Positions 1 through 11,559 of a stretch of 64,000 nt of DNA are shown one piece after another (position 1 is the first letter of the stretch; each line of letters opens with the position of its first letter). Source of the stretch: Fomitopsis serialis (Eukaryota > Basidiomycota > Agaricomycetes > Polyporales > Fomitopsidaceae); contig NW_025954994.1 in NCBI RefSeq assembly GCF_022376445.1, positions 248,001 to 312,000 on the forward strand, written 5' to 3'. Made by a program: the position numbers and the translations under genes. The notes below the pieces were generated by a model that worked only from the letters and a program-made list of their open reading frames with translations, searched no databases and was not told where the DNA came from.

Positions 1-3000
1 ATGTAATGGTCCCATACACAAAATACGATGTGCCTAGTTAGTGCAAGATCATGAGTACGCGACGTTAATCGACATGAGATCGCAGACTTACTGTCCCTCA
101 GTAAGAGAACGACGAGCGCAGAACGATTTCGCTTCTGCGTTGACGATCGTAGAGTCCCACGTAATTGCCACCAGGTGACTATCAAGACCATGAGGTCCGA
201 TGCTATTGTAGATGCCCTGCTCAAGATCACAGCTGCAATTGACATTATTTTTGAGCTGATCTCCAACTTGGGTTGACGACAGCTTACTCCTATCGCCAAT
301 TGACCACGCTGCAGTTTCAGTGGCTCATCAGGAAAAAACCTTCCCCTGAATGCGGAAGAATAGAGGCAGTTTCGTAGGAATAGAAGATAAACAGCATTAA
401 TCTTCCTAATTCAATAACAGACCATATTCCGTGGTCCCCATGGGTCCGTGTACGAATACGCAGTAATACTCGAGTAATTAGTGTTCTCGTGAGTTACTGT
501 GGCATGTTCACGCAATAAGTCATGGCTTCTGTGCCATTCTCAGCACATTCAATGAACATTCACTCTGATGTTCGTTCACACAGTGATTAGAAAAGATATT
601 AATGCATTGCCGTGCATGAAATATACGTAGTACTACGAGTCCAATGTGAGAATCTGTGATGTATCATGAGAGGTCCGAGGCCACGAGCAGATGAGACAGG
701 TACTAGGGAGGGAGATAAATGACAAGCACAGGCAGTAAAGTATGACTAGAGTAACAGTGACGGTGGGTCCGCGGGTCGACAGGTCACTAAGCGGGTCCGC
801 AGGCAAGTCGGCGCGTGGACGAGTGACCAATCGCGTGGGTGATCGCACGAATGCGCAGGTGGCCAGCCGGCCGAGCAGACGATAGCATGGGCGGGAGGGG
901 GCATACGAGACAGATTGCAGGCAAGACAGAGTCGGGTGTGTGGGTGTAGAGCGAGATGGTATGTCCACGGGCATGGGCGCGTAGGTTGCGAGTGACAGGG
1001 GTGACAGTTCTCCATGTGGATGTATGTTAGCTGGCTGTCATAGACAGCGAGGAGGTACGCACACAGGTCGATGTTTGTCATGATACGGCAGGCAGGTGGG
1101 CAATCACAGGTGCGCGGTCAAAGCACCGAGAGCGAGCAGCTATGGAAGCAAGCGCGGAGGACAGGCACGCGCGCACGCGAGGACATGTGAACACGCGGAC
1201 ACAACAGAGCGGGCGTGTGGACGCGAGAGGGCCAATGGGTGGACACGAAAGTGCAAGCAGGCGGGCGCGAGAAGGCAGTGGGCGGACGTGAGAAGACAGT
1301 GGGCGGGCGTGAGAAAGCAAATGGGCAGGCACGAGACGGCAAGTCGGCGGGTGCGAGACGGCGGGCAAGAGGGATGACAAGATGGCGGGCGAGCGCAATG
1401 GCGGGCAAGGAAAACAGTTGGCGGAGCAGAACGGCGGACAGATAGGACATGGTTCAGCAGGGCCTCGGCACATTCGTAGATGGCAGTGCAGGGAGATCGT
1501 GTTGGTGATGGCTCACCTTTGTATCGCGAATAGGGCCCTTGAGCCTCGCACTCAAAGTCTTTCGGCTGCGCGGTCGCTGGATGCGTGTGCCCTCAGTGAG
1601 AACGGGTCGGCGGGTGCGAGAGTGAGCTAGGGGCGAGACACGGTAACTGGGAAAGACTAGCAGTAGGGCGAGTAGGTGGGCGAACAAGAGGGCAGCGAGC
1701 CAGAATGAGGACATGTGAGCGGGCGAGAGGGTAAGTGGGAGGACACGCGGGCGAGCAAGCAAGAGAGGGCGGGTGAACGAGTGAGACAGCGGGCGGCGGC
1801 GGGCGAGAGAGCACTGACGTGGCGCTGTGGCGGCGGTCAGATTCGATCGAGATATTGTTTAGGGCAAGCAGCGCTCCCACTTGTTGCACGTCTCCGCGCC
1901 ATCCGCCTGTCGCTCGTCACCCGTGTCGCCCGTCTGTCACCCAATCATCGCCCATCTCCAACTTGCCCCGTCTCAGCTAAGTACAGTCCCGCTGTGGCAC
2001 GACCGTCGGCGCCGCTCGCGAATGTGCCAGACGGTCTGCATTCGGACAACCACCACTATGCGCGACGCACCCGTCATGCCATCCCAAACTCCGAATGCGA
2101 CAAGCCCGAGCACGCAAGGCGGCGAGCCTGAGCACAACAATCGAGCACGGTCAAAGGAAGAGGGACAGCATAACATATGGCGGGCAGGAGTAGTGAACGA
2201 AAGGGAAGGGAAGCAGAGGTATTTAAATAAAACCCCGAAGTGAGTCGTCATTAGTGTATTTACTAAATATCTCTGTTCCTAGTTGCGATGCTCGAGCAAG
2301 TGCATTGACGAGCAACAAACTCGCAGCACGCTTCTCTACGGGCACGCCACACAGTTACCCGTGTAAGTCTCTGCGACTGCCGAAAAGCGAGCAGACACTC
2401 TGACCTCTGGTGGTGTACCCCTCGATCTTGCTCACTCACCCCACCCTTCTCGCCTGTTTGCTTGTCATTGCCCACTCGTTCGCCCACTCGCCAATCCACC
2501 CTCGACTTCTCGCCGGCCCGCTATTGCCTCATCACCCACTCGCCCACTCTTGCTTGCTCGTCCGCTCGCCCGTTCTTGCCCGCCCGCCCACGTGTTCTCG
2601 TCTCCTCACGTTTTGCTTTCATTGCTAGCCTGGTCGACCGACCACCCGCCTGCGCCTGCGCTCCTGCTCTCACTTTCATACCCGTTTCTCTCGGCTTCTG
2701 GATCCGCGCACCCACTCGTGGACCCACATTGTCTCGCGCTACTAGTACACCCACACGCTCGCACTCTGTCTCGCTCAGTGTTCCTCTCGCATGTACTCTC
2801 CTGTCCACGCTCTCGTCTGCTCAGCCGGCCGGCCACCCACTCATCCGTCCGCGCACCCAATTGCCTGCGGACCCGCTTACTAACCTGTGGGTTCGTGGAC
2901 GACTGAGGTGTGGTCGTCATAGATGACTACGCATACGTGGTGGAGGACAAAGTGATCTTCGGGTCATGTGTAGTAGTGTACTACTAGTATACGTAGAATT

Positions 3001-4085
3001 GTTTAGGAGACACATCAATATAACCTCGTTGTTTTCACTGTGAACCTCGCGAATGAACTACTGTTTCGGCACCTCTGTACAGAAAATTCCAATCATAACA
3101 CTCATATTAGTACCTTTTTATTAACTGCACTCGAACGACGTGTCGAATGATCAACAATACGGGATGTTATCACGAATGGCATCATGATTCCCAAAAGTCT
3201 ACGTATTATGGAGAATCTTCGTCTGTTCGTTGTAATTCCCAGGGAGGGATTTTCCTGATGGCCCGAGGCTATCGTCGCATTTGAAAGTGTTATCACTCAA
3301 CTCATATGTCGCTTGTGGCGAGACAGTCGTTTCCTCATTACACATTAGCGACGCACCAAAGCTTTCCAGGAAGAAACTCGTTTTGGTGTATGCAAACTAG
3401 ACACGCTGTTCAATCTGATTGGCCACACTCACGGCCAGAATCAAAGCTCACAATGTTGACCGCAATGGGAACAGCAGCAAGCACTGCGGTGATCGCCGCG
3501 GGTAAGATACTGCGGTTACTGACGGCATAGACACGAAGTGTAGAAACACCTGCGTGAACAGTGAAGGTCAGATCTCAGCTGTCCAACAATGATCGCTTGC
3601 TTACAAGCCCACATGAGCATTGTGCTCAATGCAGCCGCACCCCAAAAAGCGACGATCTGCTTGCAACTTGATAAAATACATCAGTCGGAACAAAACACCA
3701 GCAATATACAAGGATTACCTCTATGCGGATGAGCAAGGCTCAACGAGTTACTGACCCGGGAAAACTGGCTACATACCGTCAGAGTATGAAATGAGCACAC
3801 GCTCACTATTTCAGAGATAGCCATCCCGAGCATGTTTAGTCGGTTGATCAGGAATATGGCAGCATAGCCGGCATGAATATCTGTCCAGATGTAGCGACTC
3901 TCTTGGCCTATTGTGACGACGTAGTCGTACAGAAGCAATGCTATGAGAGACCACAATGTGTAAGTTTCGGAGCAAAGCGCGAGGGCATAGCGCACGAAAT
4001 CCGCACCTGCCGCCGCCGCCGCACAACAATTTTCGATGTATTGCTCCTGTGTCTGTGCCGGTGTTAACGTCTGTAAGACATCCAT
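1..4085 (-). CDS. DUF6533 membrane protein, copy A (3' end off window)
   Basis: Multi-pass membrane protein of the DUF6533 family; function unknown. Exons I can place, in transcript order: 4085-4007, 3940-3777, 3720-3719 (2 nt), 3666-3605, 3549-3452, 3396-3302, 289-288 (2 nt), 232-92, 33-18, then off the window. Exon lengths 164/2/62/98/95/2/141/16 match the intact paralogs exactly. Exon 2 carries the family signature LLLYDYVVTIGQES followed by RYIWTD and NRLNMLGMAISEI. The start at 4085 (MDVLQTLTPAQ) is chosen because copies B and I share it; an in-frame ATG at 4115 is possible. Intron 6 is about 3.0 kb instead of roughly 50-100 nt because a foldback-like element lies in it. No stop or frameshift is visible in the exons, so the gene may still work if the intron is removed. 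Closest relatives in the window are copies D, B and I. Confidence 0.8.
321..3263. mobile_element. Foldback-like non-autonomous element in intron 6 of copy A
   Basis: About 2.94 kb of DNA absent from the same intron of paralog D, where the flanks run together (CTGCAGTCTCAG then CGAGGCTGTC). Both ends carry an imperfect inverted repeat: CATCAGGAAAAAACCTTCCC at 326 and, read from the other strand, CATCAGGAAAATCCCTCCC at 3260. The inverted arms go deep: GCGGGTCCGCAGGCAA occurs at about 800 on the plus strand and at about 2870 on the minus strand. The left arm (roughly 740-1850) is a purine-biased, GGGCG-rich minisatellite and the right arm (roughly 2390-2900) is its pyrimidine-rich complement. 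About 1860-2380 is unique spacer. I see no transposase; the open frames inside are repeat-derived. No clear target-site duplication was found, so the exact ends are uncertain by a few bases. Confidence 0.7.
1230..1400. repeat. Minisatellite in left arm of foldback element
   Basis: Degenerate tandem units of about 21 nt built on GTGGGCGGACGTGAGAAGAC-type sequence, repeated with drift. Similar units continue on both sides. The mirror-image version (CGCCCACTCGCCC runs) is at about 2470-2600. Confidence 0.6.
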
Positions 4086-4180
4086 GCCGGTGGCGCGCTG
4101 GAAGAGTGTAGACATCCCACGGGACAGCAAGGTGGTCAGGGGCTCCTCACAGGGGTGAGGGAAACTGACAGGACACAGCT

Positions 4181-4190
4181 CTCATATAAG
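4181..4190 (-). promoter_or_regulatory. TATA-like box upstream of copy A
   Basis: CTTATATGAG on the minus strand, about 95 nt upstream of the copy A start. The same box in the same sequence context occurs upstream of copy D (15396-15405) and copy I (35600-35609). The surrounding 400-500 bp (to about 4640) is conserved between these copies. Confidence 0.5.
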
Positions 4191-5239
4191 ACGATACCGT
4201 CGGAGATGCACCAGGACGAAGCATCATGGCAGCGTGACACATGAGATGGATGGCCCACGTCTTGGGTGGGCCCCATCCACGCCCTCGATTGCATCGAAGA
4301 TGCGAGACAGTATCAGGTAGGCCCAAGGACGCACCACACCGCACCAGGCTACGCGCATGCCGCCCGCAGTGAATGCCAGAGCTGGCCACAGTGCTGAAGG
4401 TGTCTATGAGGTGTCTCCGACGTAAGAAGGTATATCGCAGTAGCCGGGGTAAGCAAATCAGCACTTACACGTTGGTCACCATTTATGATCACATCTGGCA
4501 CACCTGTGGATGCGGTGCGACTCAACAGGCATCACGACCACCCGCCTCAGGCCGTGAACATCCGGCGCCTATTCGAACTTCGTTCCACCCTCAAAATTGG
4601 CAAGCGCTCACTCCTGGGCAGGTGTGTTAGTCAACTAAACTACGTTCACATAAGATTTGTGGAACTGATACATGAGTTCGTGAATGTCTTTTCTGGACCA
4701 ACGGCGTACTGTGGACACAGCGCATGATATCTTGCTGCGGCCTTCCATCATGGCACCTAATACACCTCAGGTCGCGCAGTCCTCGCGCACAACATAAGGC
4801 AAAGGAGCAAGTGGCGTAATACGAGAAATGATGCTGAAGCCGGTTTAAATTTGACTCACGCAAACGGCAACGGTGATACAGAATCCGAAGGGAGACCAAC
4901 CGACCCAGTCCAGACCAGGGACCTCCAAGGTAGATTGGCAACTCTCGAGTATGCCGCCGTGCCCGCTACCCGAAAACCGCACGCTTGCTAGTATGTCGCA
5001 GGTATGACAACGCTATGACGATGCAGCCTACCGTCTACCGAGTTCTCCTGGATGATGCATCATGAGTTCAACTGCATAGTCATTTTTATCAGAATACCTG
5101 CACAAGGCGTCACGCAATTATATTGTACAAAGATCGTTCCCGAAAATATCGACTCGTCGTCAATTCCACGTCATGTTGGGCCGGACAGAGGCTCACCGGA
5201 CCGTTGCTACATAATTTAGTACCCTGCCCCCCTCGATGC

Positions 5240-6942
5240 TCACTCCGTGTTTGAATCCGCCTCATCCGCTTCTATGATATCATCCATCACATAGTCAGCA
5301 ACGTCGATGGGTCCACTTTCCAGCGCGCCTTCTGAGCAGCGGGATGGTGATTCCAGCGGGACGGACAGCATTTGGTCGCCTTGGCTACCCTGGGACTTCG
5401 GGCCGAACACGATAGTTGACAGAAGCGAAGGATGGAAGGAACTAGGGACAGTCGAGATCGGTGGCGAAGTGGTGTCGCGCCGCCGAGCGTGCATAGGTGA
5501 GCGCATGGCGAATGAAAGTTGACGCAGGTTGAGGATCAGCCTGGATATCACAATGCACGTAATGCTATATGATAATCGTGAGCTCCTAAGTTTTCGACAA
5601 TGCAAAACAAACCGACGGGGAGATCAAAGTCGCAATTGGATTGAACCGCTGTGGGAACCCGGAAGACATCAGCTTTGCATTTGTCAAGATGTCAGTTCAA
5701 AATCCCACGTTGCCAAGCATTATGTGTAGAGCCATCTGAGCGATATTAATCAGAAGAAATAATCTTCATGCATGCAGATGAGTTATCATGGGCGATGACG
5801 TGGAGGAACGCGATTTCGTACACAAAATATGAGCTATCTGTTTGGAAAACTCATGAATAAGTAAACGGCGTTACCCAGCGGTGGAACGCAGACTTACTAT
5901 CCCTCAGTAAGAGAACGGCGAGAGCAGAACGACTCTTCCCCTGTCCTGATGGTCGAAGAGTCCCCCATAGCTGCCACCAGGTGACTACTAGGACCATAGC
6001 GTCCGACGCTATGAGAGATGCCCTGCTGAGAGTCACGACTTGCCACCGACATCATCAATGCAGGATTCCCCGAATATAATTTGACGAGAGCTCACGTCTG
6101 TAGTCAATTTCGAACACTCTTAACTGAGCGAGCCATCGACGGATATAGCAGAGTATCAACTCAACTCAAATTGTGTCTGTGCTGGAGTATTGAGATTGCC
6201 AGCACACGTCGTCGACGCACGTAAGGCTACCATGAAAAGATCGGTATTCACAAATGAAAACTTGAGAGGTTGCTCAGTCTATGTTGTTCGACTTAGCATG
6301 TAGACCTATCGCTTACGATGTTGACTGGAATCGGGACTAGGGCGAAGACTGCAGTGGTTGCCGCGAGCGAGGCACTGCGGTTACTGATGGCGTAGACACG
6401 AAGCGTAGAAACACCTGCCACTTAACAATGAAACCATGTCTGAGTTCTCCAGCAATAATGGCATACTCACAAGCCCATAAGAGTAGTGTGCTTATAACAA
6501 CCGCACCCCAGAGCACGGCGACCTGCGAGCAACTGGTATAACTCCTACATCAGTCACAGAAAGGCATCGGTAACATGTAAGACTTACCTCTATGTGGATG
6601 AGCAAGGATTAACGACAGCTTGTCGGAAGTCTGACTACTTACCTTCAAAGCTTGATATGAGCATAGGAACAGTATTTCAGAGACAGCCATGCAGAGCATA
6701 TTTAGCCGGTTGACAAGAAAGATCACGACGTAGCCGACACGGACGTCTGTCCAGATATAGCGACGCTCTTGGTCTAGAGTGACGACGTAGTCATACAAAA
6801 GCATAGCTAGATGACAATACGTAAGTTTCTGAACAAGTGAGGGTCAAGCGCGCGAACCCGCACCTGCCGCCGCCACCCCACAGTAATTCTCGGTATATTG
6901 CTCCTTCGTCTGTGCTGGTGTCAAAGTCTGTGAGACATCCAT
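5240..6942 (-). CDS. DUF6533 membrane protein, copy B
   Basis: Tandem neighbour of copy A on the same strand. Exons seen: 6942-6864, 6806-6643 (164 nt), 6589-6588 (2 nt), 6532-6471 (62), 6414-6317 (98), exon 6 of 95 nt near 6260-6165, 6097-6096 (2 nt, AC), 6038-5898 (141), then short exons near 5830, 5760 and 5650, and the last exon ending at 5240. Exon 2 reads LLYDYVVTLDQERRYIW and NRLNMLCMAVSEIL; exon 8 reads LSRASLIASDAMVLVVTWWQ. The last exon begins ITCIVISRLILNLRQLSFAM and ends in an acidic tail (DDIIEADEADSNTE). No frame break was found. The upstream block is shared with copy D but lacks the TATA segment, so expression may differ. Function unknown. Confidence 0.75.
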
Positions 6943-6949
6943 GTTGGCG

Positions 6950-8030
6950 GCACGTGCGAGGAGTGTAGACATTCCACAAGGTCAGGGGCTCCTCACAGAG
7001 GGGAGGGACACTGTCGGAGATGCACCAGGACGAAGCAATGTAGTGGGATGACAGATGAGATGGATGTAGATGGCCCGCGTCTTTGGTTGTTGTTTCATCC
7101 ACACCCCTTGATTGCACCTAAGTTGCGAGACAGTGTCAGTGCCAGACCATACGCATGCCGCACACTATGATCGCTGGTATTGGGCATGCGGAGGGTGTCT
7201 CCGGGGTGTCTGCGACGTAGGAACTTGAAGGTATTTCGCGGTAGTTGAGGTAGGCAGATCAGCACTCACACAATGGTCATGATTCGTGATCGCATCGACA
7301 TCCCTGTGGATGCGGCGCGACAAGTATGACCGCCTCAGGCGATGAACATCCGGCGGCTATCCGAATTTCGTTCCGACCTCATCTTTGGAGAGCGCTCGCT
7401 CCTAAGCAGGCGTGTTAGCCAACTACGTTCACATAAGATAGGTGGAACTGACCGGTGAGTGGTGCAAGCCGGAAATGACAAAGCCATTGAGTGTTGTGGA
7501 TCTAAAGAGATCTCAAACAACAGACTGTGGGCGGTGCGGGCCCCGTTGAGATGGAATTTGATTGCAACACTTTTGGTGTGATTTTTTGAACTGTCAAGCC
7601 TAGTACTGCATCTGATTGACGTAAGACATCTGATGTGTCCTGTGGCGCGATGAATTGACATCCGACTCAGTCCGTGTAACAACTAACTTAGTCTCCATTG
7701 CTGGCCAAAGAGACACATTCGTTAATGACGATCACTACGAGCGAGCGGTTGCAAGATCCTGTCGAGAGAGTCTCAATTATTGTCAGGGGCCTTTACCGCG
7801 AAAGCATCTCGTCATTGCATTCGTCCAACTGTCAAAGGCCGTTGTCGCCGTCCGTGCTAGTCGCAACCGCATCCAGTCTATTGCAAGCGCATATAATCAA
7901 GTCAGCTCACTATACTCGAACGACGGGCCATGTACACACCTAACTTGCTATCGTTCGCCATTCGCGGACGACATCCGCGAGTCGATACCCCTGGCGCGGC
8001 AGATTGAGTGATGAAGCGTTCGATAGTCAA
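6950..8030. repeat. Duplicated upstream block of copy B (mate at 15.3-16.4 kb)
   Basis: Sequence upstream of copy B aligns along its length with the sequence upstream of copy D. Examples are CTCATCTTTGGAGAGCGCTC at about 7378 and 15741, and GCAAGCCGGAAAT-like text at about 7465 and 15845. Parts also match upstream of copy A (4.1-4.7 kb) and, inverted, upstream of copy I (35.2-35.64 kb). No gene is supported inside it. Confidence 0.7.
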
Positions 8031-8620
8031 ATAGCTCTCACCCACAGAGCGCATGCGCCGCTCAGGCAGCAATGCTGCTCCGGTTCAGCATCCCCCTGAG
8101 TCGCGGGTCCGCCTCGAGGTTGCTCATCTCGAACTCTTGTACGTCCGCATAAAGATGTCGATCGTGGCTGTCAACGTCAGTGGTACTTGTCATGGCACCT
8201 TGGGACCGTTCCGCTACGTTTCGCTGTCAACGATCCACCCCGAGCATGACCATCCGCTGCGGGAGAACGCACCATACGTCTGGGTCGCAAAATCAAGCGA
8301 CTGCCACATCCGTGACTTGTATGCGCTTCCAGATAGCGTGCTTAGGGAGAGGTCGTCGGTCGCCGTTTCGAGAGTAGTGTCGGATGTGTATGCTGCCTCT
8401 CGGATGTCGAGTAAGAACCGTGAGACTACTATCGTCGACATTCTGTGTGTGTGTTTTATGGGACACATCTGTCCGTTAGCCAACGACTCGTTGTGAGAAA
8501 CGTCGAAACCACAGACGCACGGCGCAATGAATAGGTTGACCCAGTCTGTCGTCTTGAGGTGTCGCGCCCTTGAGACGCCGTATCACCCGAGGAGACAGAG
8601 ATCACACACCGAAGTTAGGT
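8030..8620. other. No supported gene; one open frame of 147 codons
   Basis: A plus-strand frame at 8053-8496 starts with ATG and stays open for 147 codons. It has no recognisable domain, and its base composition does not stand out. It may be chance or a lineage-specific gene. Nothing else is seen here. Confidence 0.3.
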
Positions 8621-8639
8621 ATAGAATGATTTCTAGAGC

Positions 8640-9730
8640 GTTGATAACCGCCAGTACGCTGCAATACCCGGCTTGTCAAGCTTACACTGTGCGGACTTAG
8701 AAGGTTGACCACGCACAAGAAGTAAAGAATCCCTGGCCGACACTGATGAGAGGTAGTCCCCAGCAACGACGTGACGCAGAGACCCGACGTACCATTCCTG
8801 AGCAGTACCCGCGAGAGCGACCGGCTGGGAAGCGTGGCTCTGAGCCATGGGCGTGGACAAACATAGTACAGCGTTACGAGCAGGACGATCAGATCGGAAG
8901 CCAAGCTGCTGCCACGGCTTATAATAAGCACTGTTTTTATGATTCTCGTCAGATTGACGCGTTTCCATGTTCGAATAACTTTCTTACTTCTGGAAGGAGC
9001 AGATCGTGATCTGTTAGCGCTGCGACGCAGAGATGATGGACGATACACACATTGTGTTGAGCCTTACAGAAATTGGCGAACTCTCCGAGCATATGATCAG
9101 AGGACCAACAGGTGTTATGGAGAACGTTATGGTCGATGTGAGCCACTTGTCTGCAGTCAGCGATAGTGTCCAGGCCCTAGGCATGCATGCCCACTGGACT
9201 ACTTACCATGTCCGCAACCATCGGAACCAGCGCCAAAGCGAGCGTGGGCATGGAGAGCAGCCAGTTGCGTTTTGTGAGGGCATGCACTCTAATGGCAGAC
9301 ACAGCTGAATAGCTCGTTGTTTCAGTATCGCTAACACATACCAGACCAATCAACGCACCGGCCCAAATGGCATATGCCAGCAGCGTGATAGAGATTTCAA
9401 CCAGAATCGTATACTTACAACTGAAAGCAAAGACTTGATGTTCAAGTACGACTCGGAGTCGCGTGACCGGCTTCCTCACCTTGCATAGGTATAGCGGGAC
9501 AGATCAGTATTGACGTTACCGAGTATTGCCAGACCGACGCCCACGACACGGTTGAGCATGAATATCACTGTCCCGCCGAGCGCCCTGGATGGTCTGTGCC
9601 AGAAGAGCTCTACCTCCCTGCCGAACGTGAGCATATAGTCGTACACCAGGATAACTACGTTGGTATGGTCAGCGTGACGTTTCACGCGCCGGATTAAAAT
9701 GGACCGAACGTACCGCAGACGGCCATCTCG
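8640..9730 (-). pseudogene. Divergent DUF6533 copy C, decayed at both ends
   Basis: Core family exons are clear. Exon 2 (9654-9480) reads VILVYDYMLTFGREVELFW and then FMLNRVVGVGLAIL. Exon 4 (9420-9359, 62 nt) begins with the Ser-Cys-Lys site and reads LAYAIWA. Exon 5 (9304-9207, 98 nt) reads VSAIRVHALTKRNW. A later exon near 8950-8810 reads LIISRGSSLASDLIVLLVT and ends LSRVLLRNG. Unlike all other copies, the two bases AG that form a separate microexon elsewhere are fused to the end of exon 2 here. The first exon (about 9775-9715, ending ICCEMAVCG) has no in-frame ATG, and the usual last exon (SRFILNLR-type) was not found downstream. I call it a probable pseudogene; a diverged but functional gene with unusual ends cannot be excluded. 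Confidence 0.6.
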
Positions 9731-9739
9731 CAGCAAATC

Positions 9740-11550
9740 CCAATGAAACTACCGTCATCGCAGCTGTCATCAGCGTTCGATTGACAATAACGTTAGCACG
9801 CACTTGGTTTGCAAGACGGAGGCCAGCTCCTGCTCCAAGGCTGTCGACATACTTCCTACGGGGTTTCGGCGCAGCGAAGTATCACCTGGGGATACAGTTG
9901 TCCATCGGAGCGGAACGATCGATGTTGCGCCCGTATATATGCAGTAGTCGTCACAGCATATCCTCCGGTCCGGCGCACTCCCTCCTGTCCTTGGCCGGAG
10001 GAAGAAGCTTCAACTTGTGGGGTGGATGATACCGATTGCCCCAGAGCGGCCTTGAACCCGAGCCTATGAGTTTCTGACCCTAACGAGCGTATCTGGGCGG
10101 CGTACCATCGTCGGCAGGTTCTGTTAGATGAAACGTAGCAGTAGGCTTTTGTCACCGGAGGTCTGGTCTGTATGAACGGCATGTACAAGGTCCCGGTGAT
10201 TGAGCATGCGTGCAGCGTGGAAGAAATGAATCCTAGCTACTTATGGCAAGTATTGGTAGTACTAGATTGCTGGCATCTGAGGACGCCGAGCCGCGACGGT
10301 GCTCGTCACTGCGTGGCGGCGGTCAGAAGATACCTGTAACATTTTTCAACCCTCAATGTTCAATGGAAATTGAAAAGGATTCGTATGCCAGATTCTTACG
10401 CGTGTATGCTTCAATAGATTTCCGGACCTGCAGGACTGAGTGCAGGACGTACGGATCCCTGGGTGGGTAGCGCCTGTAGCGGAGGCGGGCGCCTACCACT
10501 GATTCCCGCGGCCTCCTCCGTTCAGAGGCGCGTATAAACTTACCACTGACGACTCTACTAGTACGAGATTCACACATCCGAATCTGAAACCCATTGCTGT
10601 GCATAGCTGGCAGAAAATGCCAATGGCGGTGATCATACAGTGGCAGCAGCGTGCTCGGGTTCCAACTCATTCTGTTCTGCCGGACCCCTTCTCGATAGCA
10701 CAGACCGAGCAGCGCGTGTGTCTGCACTGCGTGCATTATGCATAGAGGAATTGGTTCGTGTCCCCGTTTCTTGACCTTCATGCTTTGCTGAATACCGCTC
10801 CAGACCAATCTCGCCCTGGTTATCACAAGTCATTGCTATCTCCTTTCCGTCATTGAGAACGGCGATGGCGTGGCTTTTTCGGACGCATGCTATGCTGTAC
10901 TACGGAGACTGTGGAACTTCGATCCTGCTATGCCATGCAGTGTACTGGTTCGTGCTTCCACTTCCTTACACTCCCATGGTTTGCTTCGTGCTACTCCCGC
11001 CATGCTCATAATAGGGCGGTCTTATCCCCTTCGATCGTTCAGAATGACGGTAGTGAACTCGCAGAACGCACGTTAACGATCATCTTTCGTAAAGAGATCG
11101 TTCTTCATTGCCGAAGGCTGTATCCTCCAATTCCTCCGGCCTGAACGCCAGAGATGCAGCCCGTTCATCGATTGCCTAGTCAATGCGACTCTATACGCAG
11201 TTGGAAGTCAAATCAGAGCACCTCACTACCTGCTTATGACGCAGCTACGCAAGTACCACCAGTTGTCAGTCGGTGATGAGGACGTCGTCGGGCGCTATAT
11301 TAGTTAATGTCACTGCTCGAGTCCCATGCTTGCGGATGTCCGTAATTGGATTCTCCCGGTTCTTTGCTTCCTTCTGCCGCATGCATGTGGGAAAACGCAC
11401 ACCATGTGGATCTTCGCAACGATCATCATGTCAAGGGGCCCTCGCGCTGCTATGGTATGTGTATATATCCCAGTTTCTGGAGGCTGACTCGGAGTCCCAG
11501 TTCGAAACCTATGCCCACATCGGCTTCCTGCGACCTCCTTTTTCTACAGA
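9740..11550. other. Intergenic, nothing recognised
   Basis: Between divergent copies C (minus) and K (plus). Short open frames on both strands, for example minus 10826-10353, show no family motif. No repeat or RNA gene could be identified by eye. Confidence 0.4.
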
Positions 11551-11559
11551 TTCTACAAC

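Noticed and set aside
746..1473. Open frames of 100-130 codons on both strands
   Set aside because: They lie in the minisatellite arms of the foldback element; their proteins are repeats of Pro/Ser/Arg-type words from the GGGCG units.
8053..8496. 147-codon plus-strand frame
   Set aside because: No motif, no intron signals, and no trace in the duplicated block upstream of copy D; kept only as a note.
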